Of a DNA stretch of 64,000 nt, positions 46,946 through 59,200 are shown one piece after another. The position numbers and the translations under genes were made by a program. Position 1 is the stretch's first letter. The number at the start of each line of letters is the position of its first letter. The notes under the pieces were generated by a model, which had not been told where the DNA came from, did no database searches, and saw only the letters and a list, made by a program, of their open reading frames with translations. The stretch spans positions 5,238,430-5,302,429 of the forward strand of contig CM041204.1 in the NCBI GenBank assembly GCA_023078555.1. The letters run 5' to 3'. This stretch comes from Ulva prolifera. Lineage: Eukaryota; Chlorophyta; Ulvophyceae; Ulvales; Ulvaceae.

Positions 46946-49900
46946 GTCATCAAAGCCTGACCTATGCCATAGACAGGTGCGACATGGAGGATACGGGCAT
47001 GTGATTAGGCATGCCTGCCTGTGTCACGTTGTTCCCTGGGAGCGTCCCTGACATGAACTGGCCACCAGTCCCTGCATGTCACCGTATGTTCGTCACGGCA
47101 CTCTGGCACGGAGCAGATTCTGAGTAATACGCTGTGCTAGATGGCGTGATGCGGGTGCTTCAGCCTGTTCCAACATTCTGAAAACCAATCCTGGAGCATG
47201 GCATTGGCATACAGTCACTGCGCCTGTGTGATCACAGCTGTCTCAGCTTTGGCCATGAGCTCAGCTTTACCAATGTACCCCGAAGATCAACATCAAGGCC
47301 TTGAACAAGCTGTAGAGGATGCGTGTGGATTTCCGAGACAGCCCGTATTGTACCACTGCAATCGTGCGGATGCAGATCTCAGACTGAGCTGCTCGACAAT
47401 GCATCTCAGCTCCAGCACGACACAGCTGATTTCCAATATACATCGCGTGTAGTTGCTACGAATTTCGGCCGCCGTGTGGATCGTGGAATATCACGGAAAG
47501 ATCACCTGTTGTCTTCCGCAGCTGGCCCGCAGAGAGCAAGCGACGATCAACCCAGAACACAGGCGCTTGTCGTCACGCCAGTATCAAGGTTCACACGTTT
47601 CCTATGGTATTCTTGGCGACACCGCAAATCGCTGAAACACGCAAGGATGTGTATTCATTCACCCTCCCGACTTTGCGAAGTCACGAGCCATTGGCGGGAG
47701 ATACGAGTGCCAGCAGCGACATCGCCTCCCCACCCCGCAAGAGAATTCATACGACGTGATGCAATGCTCTCCTCGTGGATGTCATACCAGCGCTCGTCCA
47801 GATGATTGAGCGTGCTTCCAGCATCGCATGCATGAAGATGCTGCGGCTCCGCGCACTCCGTGGCGTGGGCGCAGGGGCCAGCCGAAGCTTACACGAGACC
47901 AGTGCAGACTGTAACAAGCGCCCTGCGATCTGGGCACAGCAATCTTGTCCATCGTATGCATATCGCCCGTCTGATATGTGCCTTGAGACTGTTGAACCCG
48001 GGTTATCGCAGATACAGTACGTGTGCGCATCGTCGAACTAATCATTACTGCACATGTGGACCACATGCGGGGCGTAGCTACGTATGCGTGCGAGCGTACC
48101 TAGTCATGACACTGCAACAATGTGCTACACAGACGAAAAGTGCAACAATGTGAATCTTCACAGAAGATTTTGCCGTCGTCGGAAGCTGCGTTGAATGCCA
48201 CTGCAGTGGCTGGGCACCACCTCGCGAGGGGGGGTCCGGTATCTCTGAGATAGTGAGTGGTGGGCAGGCTCGCAGTCTCTCGAGTCGCAGATCATGTGTA
48301 GGCCACCGCGTGCACCAAGTGTTTCAGCCATTCCGCCCAGTGCTGTTACACTCAGACTCCCTTCGCGAACATCATCTCATCGTTCACATGGCTCCTGTGA
48401 CCTTGCCGCCAATCGAAGGCTTTCTCGGTGGTCCCATCATGATTGCGTGCGAATCGATTATGAGCAGGTGCCATGCCAGGCATGACGCATGCTGCTGGTG
48501 CAAGTGCGCCCAAGGCATGCTGGTCAGGCCCTGAGATACTTCAACATCCTGGCTTGCAGGCTGGCAATTGCGCATATGTGATATTAGAGCGAGCGTCGCA
48601 TCAACTGGCGTTACATGAGGCGGTAATGAATGAATGAGGACCTTGTCGCCTCATCGACACCCGTACCGGGCTCGGTACCGAGCTCCCCTCTTGCGGATAC
48701 ACACAAAGGCGCGTCCAGATGTGCGTGTAGCACGTGCAAAGCCACAGAGCAGCTTGTACATGCGCACTGAAGACACTCTGTGATGCATCATATGTTGTTC
48801 ACGATCAACTCTCACCGTTAACGTTGCGTCGACGTCGGTGAGCCATCAACGCTTTTACACCAACGACAGCTGTATAACGTGAACATTCTTATGGATTGGA
48901 AGGATTTATCAATTGCTATACATATGCTTCAACGCAGTTGGGGTAGATGTCATCAAGACATTATGCGGCAGTGCAGGGCTCACAGCATGTATCAGCTGCA
49001 TGTACGTCCCCACACGGCATGCATCAGTGCAAGCTTGAGACTGCAGGTGCACCGCCCAGGCATACGATTTGGCTACCTGATTTCGTATGATCCTGGGACC
49101 GTGGGAACACACGTTCATCGTAACTCATCTGCCCAAGCTTGGCAGGAGTCTTGAAATAAGCGACCATGTCCTTCCTGTGTGTTTTCCAGCCAGGCTGTTC
49201 GCGTTCCATGGACACGGGCAGCGCTGTAGACGCATACGCGCAGGGAGTCCCGTACCAGACGACATGGTGATGTCCAACAACTTGTTACCAAACTGACAGA
49301 CAAAGGGTTGTTCTGAGCTGAACAAGAAACTTTCTGCGACGTTAAGCATCGAAGTGGAAAGCCTAGTGCTCATGAACTGCGGCGATCGCTTTAACTGCAA
49401 GTGGTGCAGTGGGCGCGACACCGGACGGCTGAGCTTCTTCTGGTCGCGCAAGACAATGCTGTTGGCCAGACAGCCACATCATACACGCAGCGCCTTCCTG
49501 GTTGGAGGACATTGCTGCCTGCCGACCGAATTCTTCACCTGCATGTCGCCGGGCAGCTTCGCAAACATCCTTCGGCGTGCTGCCTGACGCATTTCGCTGC
49601 GCCTGTCGACACGGGCTACGCAGCGCTACCGGCCCGGCGCCGTACCCCTCGCATACACAGCTCTGGGGATAAACGTTCTCACACATCCGTGTATCACTAC
49701 TGCTGACGTGTTGCATAGCGGTGTATAGCCCGCGACGAGGTGTAAGAGTTTTCCAACGCGTCACCGCGGAGAGCAAAAGCTCGAAGCTTGTTTATGGATA
49801 CGCGAGGAACATGTAGATGTGTATCCTGACCTTCACAGGACGTAGACGACCATGCGTAGTCATGTTGACAGGCTATGCAAGGTATTGCAAGCCTTGCTTC

Positions 49901-50276
49901 ACAGGCAGCTGGCGCCGGTCCTGCACGCATAATCATATTACGTGGTGGAGCTGATGGGTGGATGTGTGTCTTGCTTGTCTGAAGGATCTCAAGGGGGTAG
50001 GAATGGTGTCGTCGTGTCCAAAACGGGAGGCTCGCACACAGGCTCAGCTGATGCGTCTCTCCTCCTCCCAAACGCGGTGCAGGTAACGTCATCATACTTT
50101 TAATTATTTTGTGTCTCTTGTATTCCATTGGTGGACATGCGCTGGCCTAGGGCATTCTAACCGTCTTGGTCAGGCCATATTCAAATGCGCATGTTCTTGC
50201 CGCGTTTGCAATCGACGTCGCACGGGACAAATGCTAGCTACCTTTCTCATGCTTAAGGATATGTATGACTCCTTGA
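46946..50276. other. 3.3-kb region, nothing recognised
   Basis: Several open frames of 60-160 codons exist on both strands (for example 47323-47805 + and 49363-49776 -). None has a recognised motif, a membrane pattern or a phase-consistent exon chain. The region may hold the 5' exons of the membrane protein gene on its left and the promoter of the giant STAND gene on its right. Confidence 0.35.
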
Positions 50277-53200
50277 ATGGCGTTGGCTGATCAATACATG
50301 AACGGCAGGCTAGATGGGTTCCTTGCGGCATCGCATGTGAACGTGAAAGAGATTGTCACAATACCATGTGAAACGATCTGTAGAGCAAGCCTGTTGCTCC
50401 CGATGCAACTAGCACATGATCGTATTCCAGCTGACACGATCCGGCGTGCGAGAGATGAGCCAGCTGTTTGCGTTGTGTCAGGGCTCGATCGGACGCACGC
50501 GGTAACTCAATGGGACCACCTCGACAGTTATAAAGAGTATTCTCGCTTATATATTAGTCTAAGTGGTGTCTGCATCCACCCGTGTGTATTGCAGGTCAGT
50601 AGTGCAATTGACAGCGAAAGCCACAGGCCAGCCTTTCCGAGGAAGATACTGCATATCCAGCTGGCACGCGTGCAAGATGCTGTGCAAGCTATGGAACGCT
50701 GTGTGGCATCAGTGTCCCACCCAGGCCTACGTCAGAAGCTGGTAAAGCCAGTAGACGTCTCCAAAGGCACACTTCGGTCGTTGGAGCGTCTGGGAACATC
50801 GGTTGCTCTCGCCCAGCTGATTGATGCTGCAGATGCCCTATGTATGCTTGGGGTTGGAATGTCGGCAATCTCACAGCAGTGCGGCTTCCCCCTGACCATT
50901 GATCTTTGCCCGTCTCCCTGTGTCGGTCTGCATGTGCAACTCCGAACATCTGTAAAGCAAAGTGCTGCAATGTGAGCAGCAATGGGACGCTTAAACATTT
51001 CACATACGCAGATGCCACCTAACCAACTTACCGGCTGCGCTCCTGTTTGCGTCCCACATGGAGTCATGTGCTCGAGGCATCTCTGCGGATCTCCATGCCC
51101 CACTCGCGGACGCAGCCGTTGCATTCAAGCCTCACGCACGGCGTAGCCATAGCCCCTTCTCTGCCTCCCTGGCTAATCAGCTCCATCTGTGGCACGTGAC
51201 ACTGGTGTGGGCCAGCGCTCATGCTGTCATTCCCCGCCATGCGTCTGGCCTGATGCAGTCCCACAGCAGCACCTGCCCCCCGCACGTTGCCCCTCTACCA
51301 TTTATCCCTGGCGCAGCACTTTCGTCCACTGTAGAGGAGGGTGCAGACCCCAGCCTGGATGCGGCCGAGGCTGTTGACAAGCTCGAGCGACACATGCTTG
51401 CGTTGGTGGACCGTGAATGCAACCGAAGCGATCATCAGGTGCTCGAGGCACAGCAGCAGGTGCCTGTGGGTGTGCTCCTTGCAGATCCCAGTGCGCCGCG
51501 GAAGTTTGTGCGCCCACAGGTGCTCCTTCACCTTTTGCTTGTGACCCTCTGGCTTCACTGCCAGTGTGATTGCTGGGCCAGCTGAATATGAAACCTGCTC
51601 TGGCGGCCAGACTTTATAGCTTGTGGAGCTGTTCTTGAAGCTGTCGCCAATGAAATGATTGTGTCTGTGTTGTACACATCTGAGCTGCATGTACTGGTAC
51701 AGTACATACAAGTGTTTGTGGTGAATCTTTTCTGCATCCTGGTGATGAGAGGACAATACTGCTGTGCAGCTCCTGCGGCTTGCGTGTGACGCCTCAATTG
51801 CGCCTGCCGGGTGCCTCACACACCCTGCGATCAGCGCGCTGCTGAGCGAGCTCTTCCTGACAGTGGAACTTGTGCCGTTCGACGTGGTGTACGCTGTGCT
51901 GCGTGCTGGGCTGGAGGCCGCATGCTGTTCAGCGACGGCGCATCCGCTCCCGTGCGTTGCGGACCCCCGCGGAGCCCTGGAGCTGCTCACAGCACTGCAG
52001 CATGAGCTCGCAGAGGAGCTTGACCGGCTCACAGTGACCTGTACGGGCACTGGGGTGCCCTGGAGTGTTCCCGGTGCGGCGTCGGTCGAATCGGAGGAGG
52101 GCACAGAAGTTCCTGCGCCCCAAGTACTGGCAGCGGAACTGCAGCGGGCGCGCGAGCGGGTGCTCGAGGATGTGTCTCTGGTGTATGTCGGCGCTATTGC
52201 GCGGGCATTCCCTGCGCACATGAGCTTTGAGGAGGCCCTGACATGCATCGGGGAGCTTTCACAGTCACAGCGGATGGGCCGCGGCATCAGTGACGAGGGC
52301 ACAGAATGGGACTCCAATGCATTCATGACAGCAGGGTCGCGGCGAACGTCCGGCATGACGTCCACTTCGGACGAGAGCATGATGCGAGGGCTGCTCAGCA
52401 CGGCTGGCACGTCGTATTACTCTCCGCGGGCGACTGTGACTGACACCCCCCTGGGTGACTGGGCACTGACGTCAGAAATGAGTGGGGGGCTGAGCCAACA
52501 GGGCGCCAGTGGGGGTGGCAGCGGCGGCGGTGTCGGGGGCAGCAGCTCACCGCGCCTGCCATCGGTGGCACGGCTGCTTGCCATGCATGGCGGCTGGACC
52601 ACGGATGTGACACCTTGCGAGCTGACACGGCGGGAGCTGCCGTGTGGTGACGGGGACGGACTACGGCCGGTCGCACCGCCACGATTTGTGGGGGTGTTGG
52701 AGGGCAGCGCGCGCCGCAAGGACGTGATGGCGGTTGTTGCTGAGGTGTGCAAGGGAACACCGGTGTCGCTTGTGTGCGGCGTCGAGGGCATCGGCAAGAC
52801 GCACACCTTGTACCAGGCGACTGTCTCCCTGCTCACCAGCCGTGCTTGGGTAGCTGTGAAGTACGTGCAGCTGCCAGTCCAAGCGGATCACAGCCTGCTG
52901 TCCGCGCTCTGTGCCACGCAGCAGCTGTCAATCCCGGCATTTGCCCCGGCTTCGCACCGCATCACTGCGCTTGCTCGCTCGTTCCCCACCATGCAGCAAT
53001 CAGGCCTCGTTATCGATGAGGTCCTCTGCCCGTCACTCATTCCGCAGCTGAAAGTGCTGGCGGAGCAGCTGCACCGCGAGAACGGCTTTCTTCAGATTGT
53101 GCTGGCAGCACGCGTAGACACCGGTGCGGCCGTACCGTCGGCGCTGCCGAGCGTACACCTGGCGCCGCTTCCGCTGTCCGCTGCAGAGATGCTGCTGTCG

Positions 53201-56200
53201 CAGTCTGTCGTGGCGCATGTGCGGCAGCGGGTGGGGCTTGGAGAAGACGGCACCGCAAGGAGCATGGCGGGCTGGCTGCTGCATGGCCGCTCCCACTCGT
53301 CCATGGAGATGGACAGCGTCAAGTCGCCGGTGGACCTCAGTGATATCCTGCAGCCGACCATGGAGCTCGCACGGCAGGGCCTACAGCTCTGCCGCGGCGT
53401 GCCACTTCTGTTGCATGTCCTCGTGCAAGTGTGCCCCCGCACTGGCCACTGATCCCGTGCCAGTCAGATGCCAAATTTCAGTGTCAACCGGGCACATGTT
53501 CTGCATGCTTCACTATCAAGCAATGCCTGGAGCGTATGCACTGACTTCTTGTATTGTTTGCTTTGGCTGGCTTCTGTTTCACAGCGCTGACAGGGTGGCC
53601 ATGCATGCAGGTTTCACTTGCATGTGTCATCTCGCCTGAGGCGCCTGTGACCACTGCAGCATTTGAGGAGAATTTGCGGGTGCTGCAGCGCTCGATGGCG
53701 GCGCCACTGCGCCTGACTTCTCTCGTGGTCCGCCAGGTCCTCGCATGCATGAGTGCGCAGTTTGGGCAAGTGACAATGGCAGGGGTCTGCCGCGCGAGCG
53801 CCCTCACACTGCGCGTTCTGGAGACGTGCCCTGTGCACATCTCAACAGCTGCAGAGGCGGTGCCGCTGACAGTGCGGCTTGCCCGGGGCAGCCTAGATGA
53901 AGCCTCCCTGCCAGCGGCACTGTCACTGCAGCGCCCGGCGACCCTCAAATCCCCCGCAGCCATGTTCCTTACTGCTGCAGTGCTTTGGCATGCCGGGTGC
54001 ATGCATTACGCGCACGCGCTTGTCGACCGCACCTCCCAGCCGCTGCTGGAGCAGGTGCAGGCGGTTCGGGGGCAGCAGTCGCCCGAGGCAGTGGAGGAGG
54101 TCATGCGGTGGCTGCACATGGCCCTCACGCTGCAGGCCGCTTGCCTGCTGCACCCAGACACCGCGCGGCCCCTGCGGGAGGCTTTGCAAGTGAGTATCAC
54201 CTGTGACTCATCCCTTGTCAAACCTGCTGTATCCATCCTGTGTTCTCTCGACTGGAGTATGTTCATGATGCCATATCAATGTCTCCGCGATTGCATGAAT
54301 TTTTGCATAAACGGGGCTGATTATCATTTCGCAGGACCCGCACTATCATATCTCCATAGCAACCTGGACAGCTGTGTGTAGGACATAGGCAAGCAAAACA
54401 CGCCCGTGAGGATCCTGGCGCAGGCGTGCCAGGCGTGGCTGCTTATGGATGCCGGCAATCCAGAGGACGCTCTTCTTGCGTGTCCTGCAGCGGTGCAGCC
54501 TGCAAACCTGTCGGCGGCAACCAAGTTTGCCGTCGCGCACGCCCGCGCTGTCGCCCTTGTGCGGCTCAGTGCGAGTCAGCGGCATGTCGCTGATGGCGCC
54601 CCGGCCCTGCACCAGGCGCTCGACCGCCTGAACGCTGCCATCCAGGAGGCCGTCACAAAGCAGCTGCCGCCGAGCACCATGCAGCGTGACGCCGCCGACT
54701 CCGCGCCGCTGCACGCTGCAGCGTACCGCGCAGCTGCGACGTGCTCGCCATTCGTGCAGCCAATGCTCACTGGCCTGCTGCGGGTGCTCATCCTGAGGGA
54801 GCTCATGGCCGTGCACCAGAAGCTGCGCCACACCGAGGCGTGCAAGCACCTGCAAGGCGTGATGATTGCTCTATGCAACACGATGTCCTCTCTCGCCATG
54901 GAGGGCAACCTTGGAGGATACTGGACGAACGGAGACGGCGACGATGTGTCAGGGGCTCCGCCAGGGGGGCTTAATGGGCTGAAGCCCCCGTCCGCCGCAC
55001 CACAGTGGCAGGCGCAGCTGAAGTCGGTTGCCAGCTCCAGACTGCGGCCGGCGTTCTGTGCGTTGCTGAAGGTATCAGTGCGGCCGGATGAGCTCGGTAT
55101 GCAACGGCTGCCGCCGGGCGCACGTGCCACAGAGTCGCTCGGCATCCCATGCGCGCAGCGGCCATTCCTCATGCGCACGCTGCTCGCACAGCTCTGCGAG
55201 CGCGAGGCGGCGTCGTGTCCGGACAACACGCAGCGGATCGCGTACCTGGTACAGGGTCTGTCGGCACTACCGCCGGCGCCTCCAGCGGAGTCGTCTTCGC
55301 ACGATGAGGTGTCGAGTGCGCTTGTGCCGGCACCGCAGGACTCAAGCCGATCCAAAGGCCATATCGTGGATGTGGTGCGTGCGGCGTTGCGTGCCGGCAT
55401 GCTGTCAGATGGCCGCTGCGGTGCAGTGCGCATGCTCATCAGCCTTGCTCAGGCGCTGACTGTACGGTGGCCTGACAGTGGGCTGGGGCGGGATGCTGCG
55501 CTGGCGGCTGCGAGTCTGCTGCTATCTGGACGCCTTGAGGGAGTTCCAGGTGCAACAGCTGCATGGCAAGCTGTCCGGGAGGTGTGCAGCAAGGGGCACG
55601 TGGACCCCAAGGCTTGGCGCTGCCTGCAGGTGTGCACTGCCACCTTCAAGTGCCTGTTGCCAGCTTCAGTAACTATCCTGCTATCGGGTACCCTACTACG
55701 GTACCCTACTAAGGATTCAGTCAGCACTGTGTGCATCGGGGCGTCTGCATTTCCAATGCCTCATGTTGTGCAGCTGCATTACATACTGTGTGAGCAGGGG
55801 TGCTGGGCATATGCATGTGTTGTGCATGGGCATCTCTAGTTAAGAGCTGCTGCCTACACCTGCTTCAAATACCTGCCTAGAGCACATTACCATTCTGAGC
55901 AAAGTATATTGACATTGCGGGCCGTGTTGGTGTTGGTGTGTATGCGTGTTGCCATGTATGTCCTTATATGTACATGTCCGCATTGTGTGTAGTGTGTATG
56001 AGCAGTGCAGATTTGTCGGCATGGAGGTGGTGTTGAGTGGCTGCAGTGCCTTGGAATTGTTCTGTGGTACCAACGGTAGATGGTAGGTGGCGCCTGCGAT
56101 GTGGATTGATTGTGCTGTGTTCCTGTGTGGTGCCTGCGGTGCTACTAGCCTCTCAGACCATGACCTTGTACCACACTGCTTGCAGCGTTGCCTCACCACT

Positions 56201-59200
56201 GCACCTCCCTGGTCCAGGGTGTGCAGACAGCACAGTGCGTACTGATTGCGTGCAGGCAATCCTGGGCCGTGCGAAACGCAGCCGAACAGCCAAGCACAGT
56301 CCCATGGAGGTGCACCTTGCACACACCCTCTTCCTCCCTGCTGCTGTGCCGATGCGACGGCCGCTACCAATGCTCTCCCCCGGCAGCCGGAGGCCGACCG
56401 GGCGCTATATGCCCCCGGATCTGCAGCCCCACCCTTTACCTGTCCCGGTACCAAATCACACCTCCGCCTCCAACTATTCCCCCGCTGCCCCCAGCCCTAC
56501 CCCCCAGGCGTCCTTCCAGTCCTCCGCAGCGTCCAACGAAACCACAGCCGAGGGCTCCATCTCGCTCGCTGGCGACCTCTCCGTTGAGCGTTCTGTGGAG
56601 CTGGTGGAGGGGAGTCAGGAGGGCGGCCCTGCGGTATCGGCGTGGAGCCCAGTGGTCCCAGAACATGCATGGGCTAATCGCATGAATCTGCCCGGCTCGC
56701 AGCCGGACTCCCCGACAGCAGATGACGAGCTCGGATCCATCCTGGCTCCGGCGGCGAGCAGCGAGGTGTACGTGTCTGCGACCGAGGACACGCCGACCTC
56801 CTCATCTGACGGCCACGCGGGGTCGCCGTTTGGCGACAGCGGCGATGCGGACTTCATGGGGGGCCTGACGCCGCGCGTCACCACGTTCATGGGCGGCCCG
56901 CTGCCGACGGTGACGGAGGAGCCGCACATGGAGGACGGCGCGTCCCGGCAGGCGTCCCGTGAGGGCAGCTCTGGCCTGCTGGCCCTGACGGCCCAAAATT
57001 CGGCATCAGTCAGTAGCACGCCGGTCGCGTTTGGGTCAGTTGCGACGCAGTCGGGCTCGCTGCACAGCCGCGCGTCTCCACGCGATGCCGCCCCAAGCAG
57101 CACGGACAGCAGCCACGCCGTCGGTGCTCCGCTCTCGGCGACGGGCAGCCGCCCACGTAGCTCCGACGCAGAGTCCCAGCCGTACCTCGGCTCAATAGCA
57201 AACCTCCCGGAGCAGGGCGTCAGCGGACCTCTGTCATCCGGAGTGTCCCAGATGTCGTCACCTTCCAAGGGTCTGCCAGGATACCCCGCTGCCACGCCAC
57301 CACATCTGGGTGCCAGCGAGAGCCCCGGGCTGCCAACTGACCTGAAAAATACGGCGATGGCGGAGGCATCCGGGAGTTGGCTCTACGGGCAGGCAATGGC
57401 CGTTGTGAACGGGCTCAGTCCGCGAGATGGCACGGTAGACTCGGTGACAGAGCACCTGATTCAGAGCGAAGGCTCGATGTCGCACGGCCACATCGACGGA
57501 GCTCACACGGCACCGGTGCGGCCTTACCCAGAGTCCATCGACAGCTCAAAGGCCGGCGCGACACCCTCATCTACGTCGCACCTGTCGACATCGGTCGACC
57601 TTGCGATGTCAAGGTTTGAGGCGGAGCGCCTGCGATCTGTGAAAATGAGCTCCAGCCGGAGTGCAGACGGCGGCGCCCCTCCGGCACCACTAGTCATTGA
57701 CGACCGCCTCGCGGCTGCAACACTGGCGCGGCTGCATGTGCGGGAGGGCTGGGCTGCTGTTGGCCCGTCAAACCCGCACATCGTGACCACCGGGGTCCCC
57801 GGTGAGTCGCCCGGACGTGGCTCTGGCACAACGATCAGCGGCGAGGCCCAGCTTGCTTCAGAGACTGCGGGCGCCTCAACGTCCACAGGAAACGGCACTC
57901 CAAGAAAGTCGCTGGACTCGCATTCAGACATGAGTCTGGTCGTTGACAGCGAGGGGCGGCCGATGGCATGCCTGCGTAACCAGCCGCGGCTGCCGCGGAC
58001 GGCCTTCCTGTCGACGGTGCCGTCCGCGATGCTGACGGCAAACATGGTCGAGCAGGGCCCAATGTCATCGCACACGACCCCCCGCAGCGGCGCAACTGGC
58101 GGCAGCACAACAACGGCGGACGATCCCACCCTGACGGCAACCGCGAGCCCTGCGGCGTCACCGCAGCGCGGCAGCTCCGCGTTTGACTCCGCCCTATTGC
58201 ACCGTAGCGACGATGAGGAGCTTCGGCCTACCAATGGAGCCCAGGGGCCGCCTCCTGAGGTGTGCCTCTATGATCACACGCCCGGTGAGCTTATATGTAG
58301 GCATGCCGCACGCGGCCAGCGTGCTTTTGCATGTAGGCTTGCGCCCGTTGCCTGCACAAATAGCTGCCGTGTCCGGGGGGATGTCTATTTCTCAGAGGAA
58401 AGCTGCGGGGCCGATGTTGCAGACCGTGTTGGGCTCGATTGTGGACATGCCTGTTTGTTGCAGCTGCATAGGTCAATGATGCTTTGCAGCATCCTGGCCC
58501 ACATGCGCAACGTGCCACTGCAGCCCAACATGCTAATTTGTCGCACACACTGATGCTGCTTGGATTGAGTGCCGTCCACTGAGCCAGCTTGCAACAGGAC
58601 TCGCAGAGCCTGGATCCTGTTCTGAGTGCATGCAATGCTGTTTAGGGAAAGGATACGATAGACGTGAAGTCTCCACAGCAGGCTTACGCCATCACACGGC
58701 CAGTGACACAGCGCGCGTTCCCATTCATCTCGCACAAAGGCATCGTCCCGCAGCTGCCCTCATTCGTCACCGGCATCCCGTCTGCGACGCCCACCTCCAC
58801 ACCTCGTCCACCATCCCCTCCCCCAATCCGGCGAGGGGGCCCGGCCTCTACTGGCCCATTGCCGCCCCTGACACCCCTCTCGACCTCCTCCACCAGCGCC
58901 ACACCGTCCCCCTCCGGCGCCTCGGAGTCCACACTCGGCCCGTCTCCCCGTGACCTCGCAAAGCCAGGCGTGGCCTCTGGGAAGCCTTCACCGCAGCCCA
59001 CCCCGAGGAGTCCGATGCCCACAGAATCACGGATCATCACCACTGGTGCCTCACCCAGGCTGCCTGGGCCCTCGTCCGGTGCCTATGCCGCCCCTGTGTC
59101 GCCTCTGAGCAACAGCGGTGCGCCATTCTCAGTGCCCCCACCCTCGAAGAGGGGCCAGCTCCATCAGCCGCAGGCAACCGTCACCACTGGCGCGATCTCT

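Noticed and set aside
51295-52410. Minus-strand open frame of 371 codons
   Set aside because: It spans an intron and two exons of the STAND gene on the other strand and is Ser/Arg-rich with no motif; judged a shadow.
52778-53428. Reading the NTPase as a bona fide NLR immune receptor
   Set aside because: The motif order fits STAND/NB-ARC, but there is no LRR or TIR/CC/RPW8 domain that I can support, so only the NTPase class is claimed.
54576-55439. Minus-strand open frame of 287 codons
   Set aside because: It is antisense to exon 5 of the giant STAND gene, whose phases with both neighbours are consistent. The antisense openness follows from GC-rich codon bias.
55681-55712. Short repeat GGTACCCTACTA in the intron after STAND exon 5
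   Set aside because: Only two partial copies in an intron; too little to call a feature.
57524-58234. Minus-strand open frame of 236 codons
   Set aside because: Antisense to the disordered tail of the STAND protein; no family resemblance.
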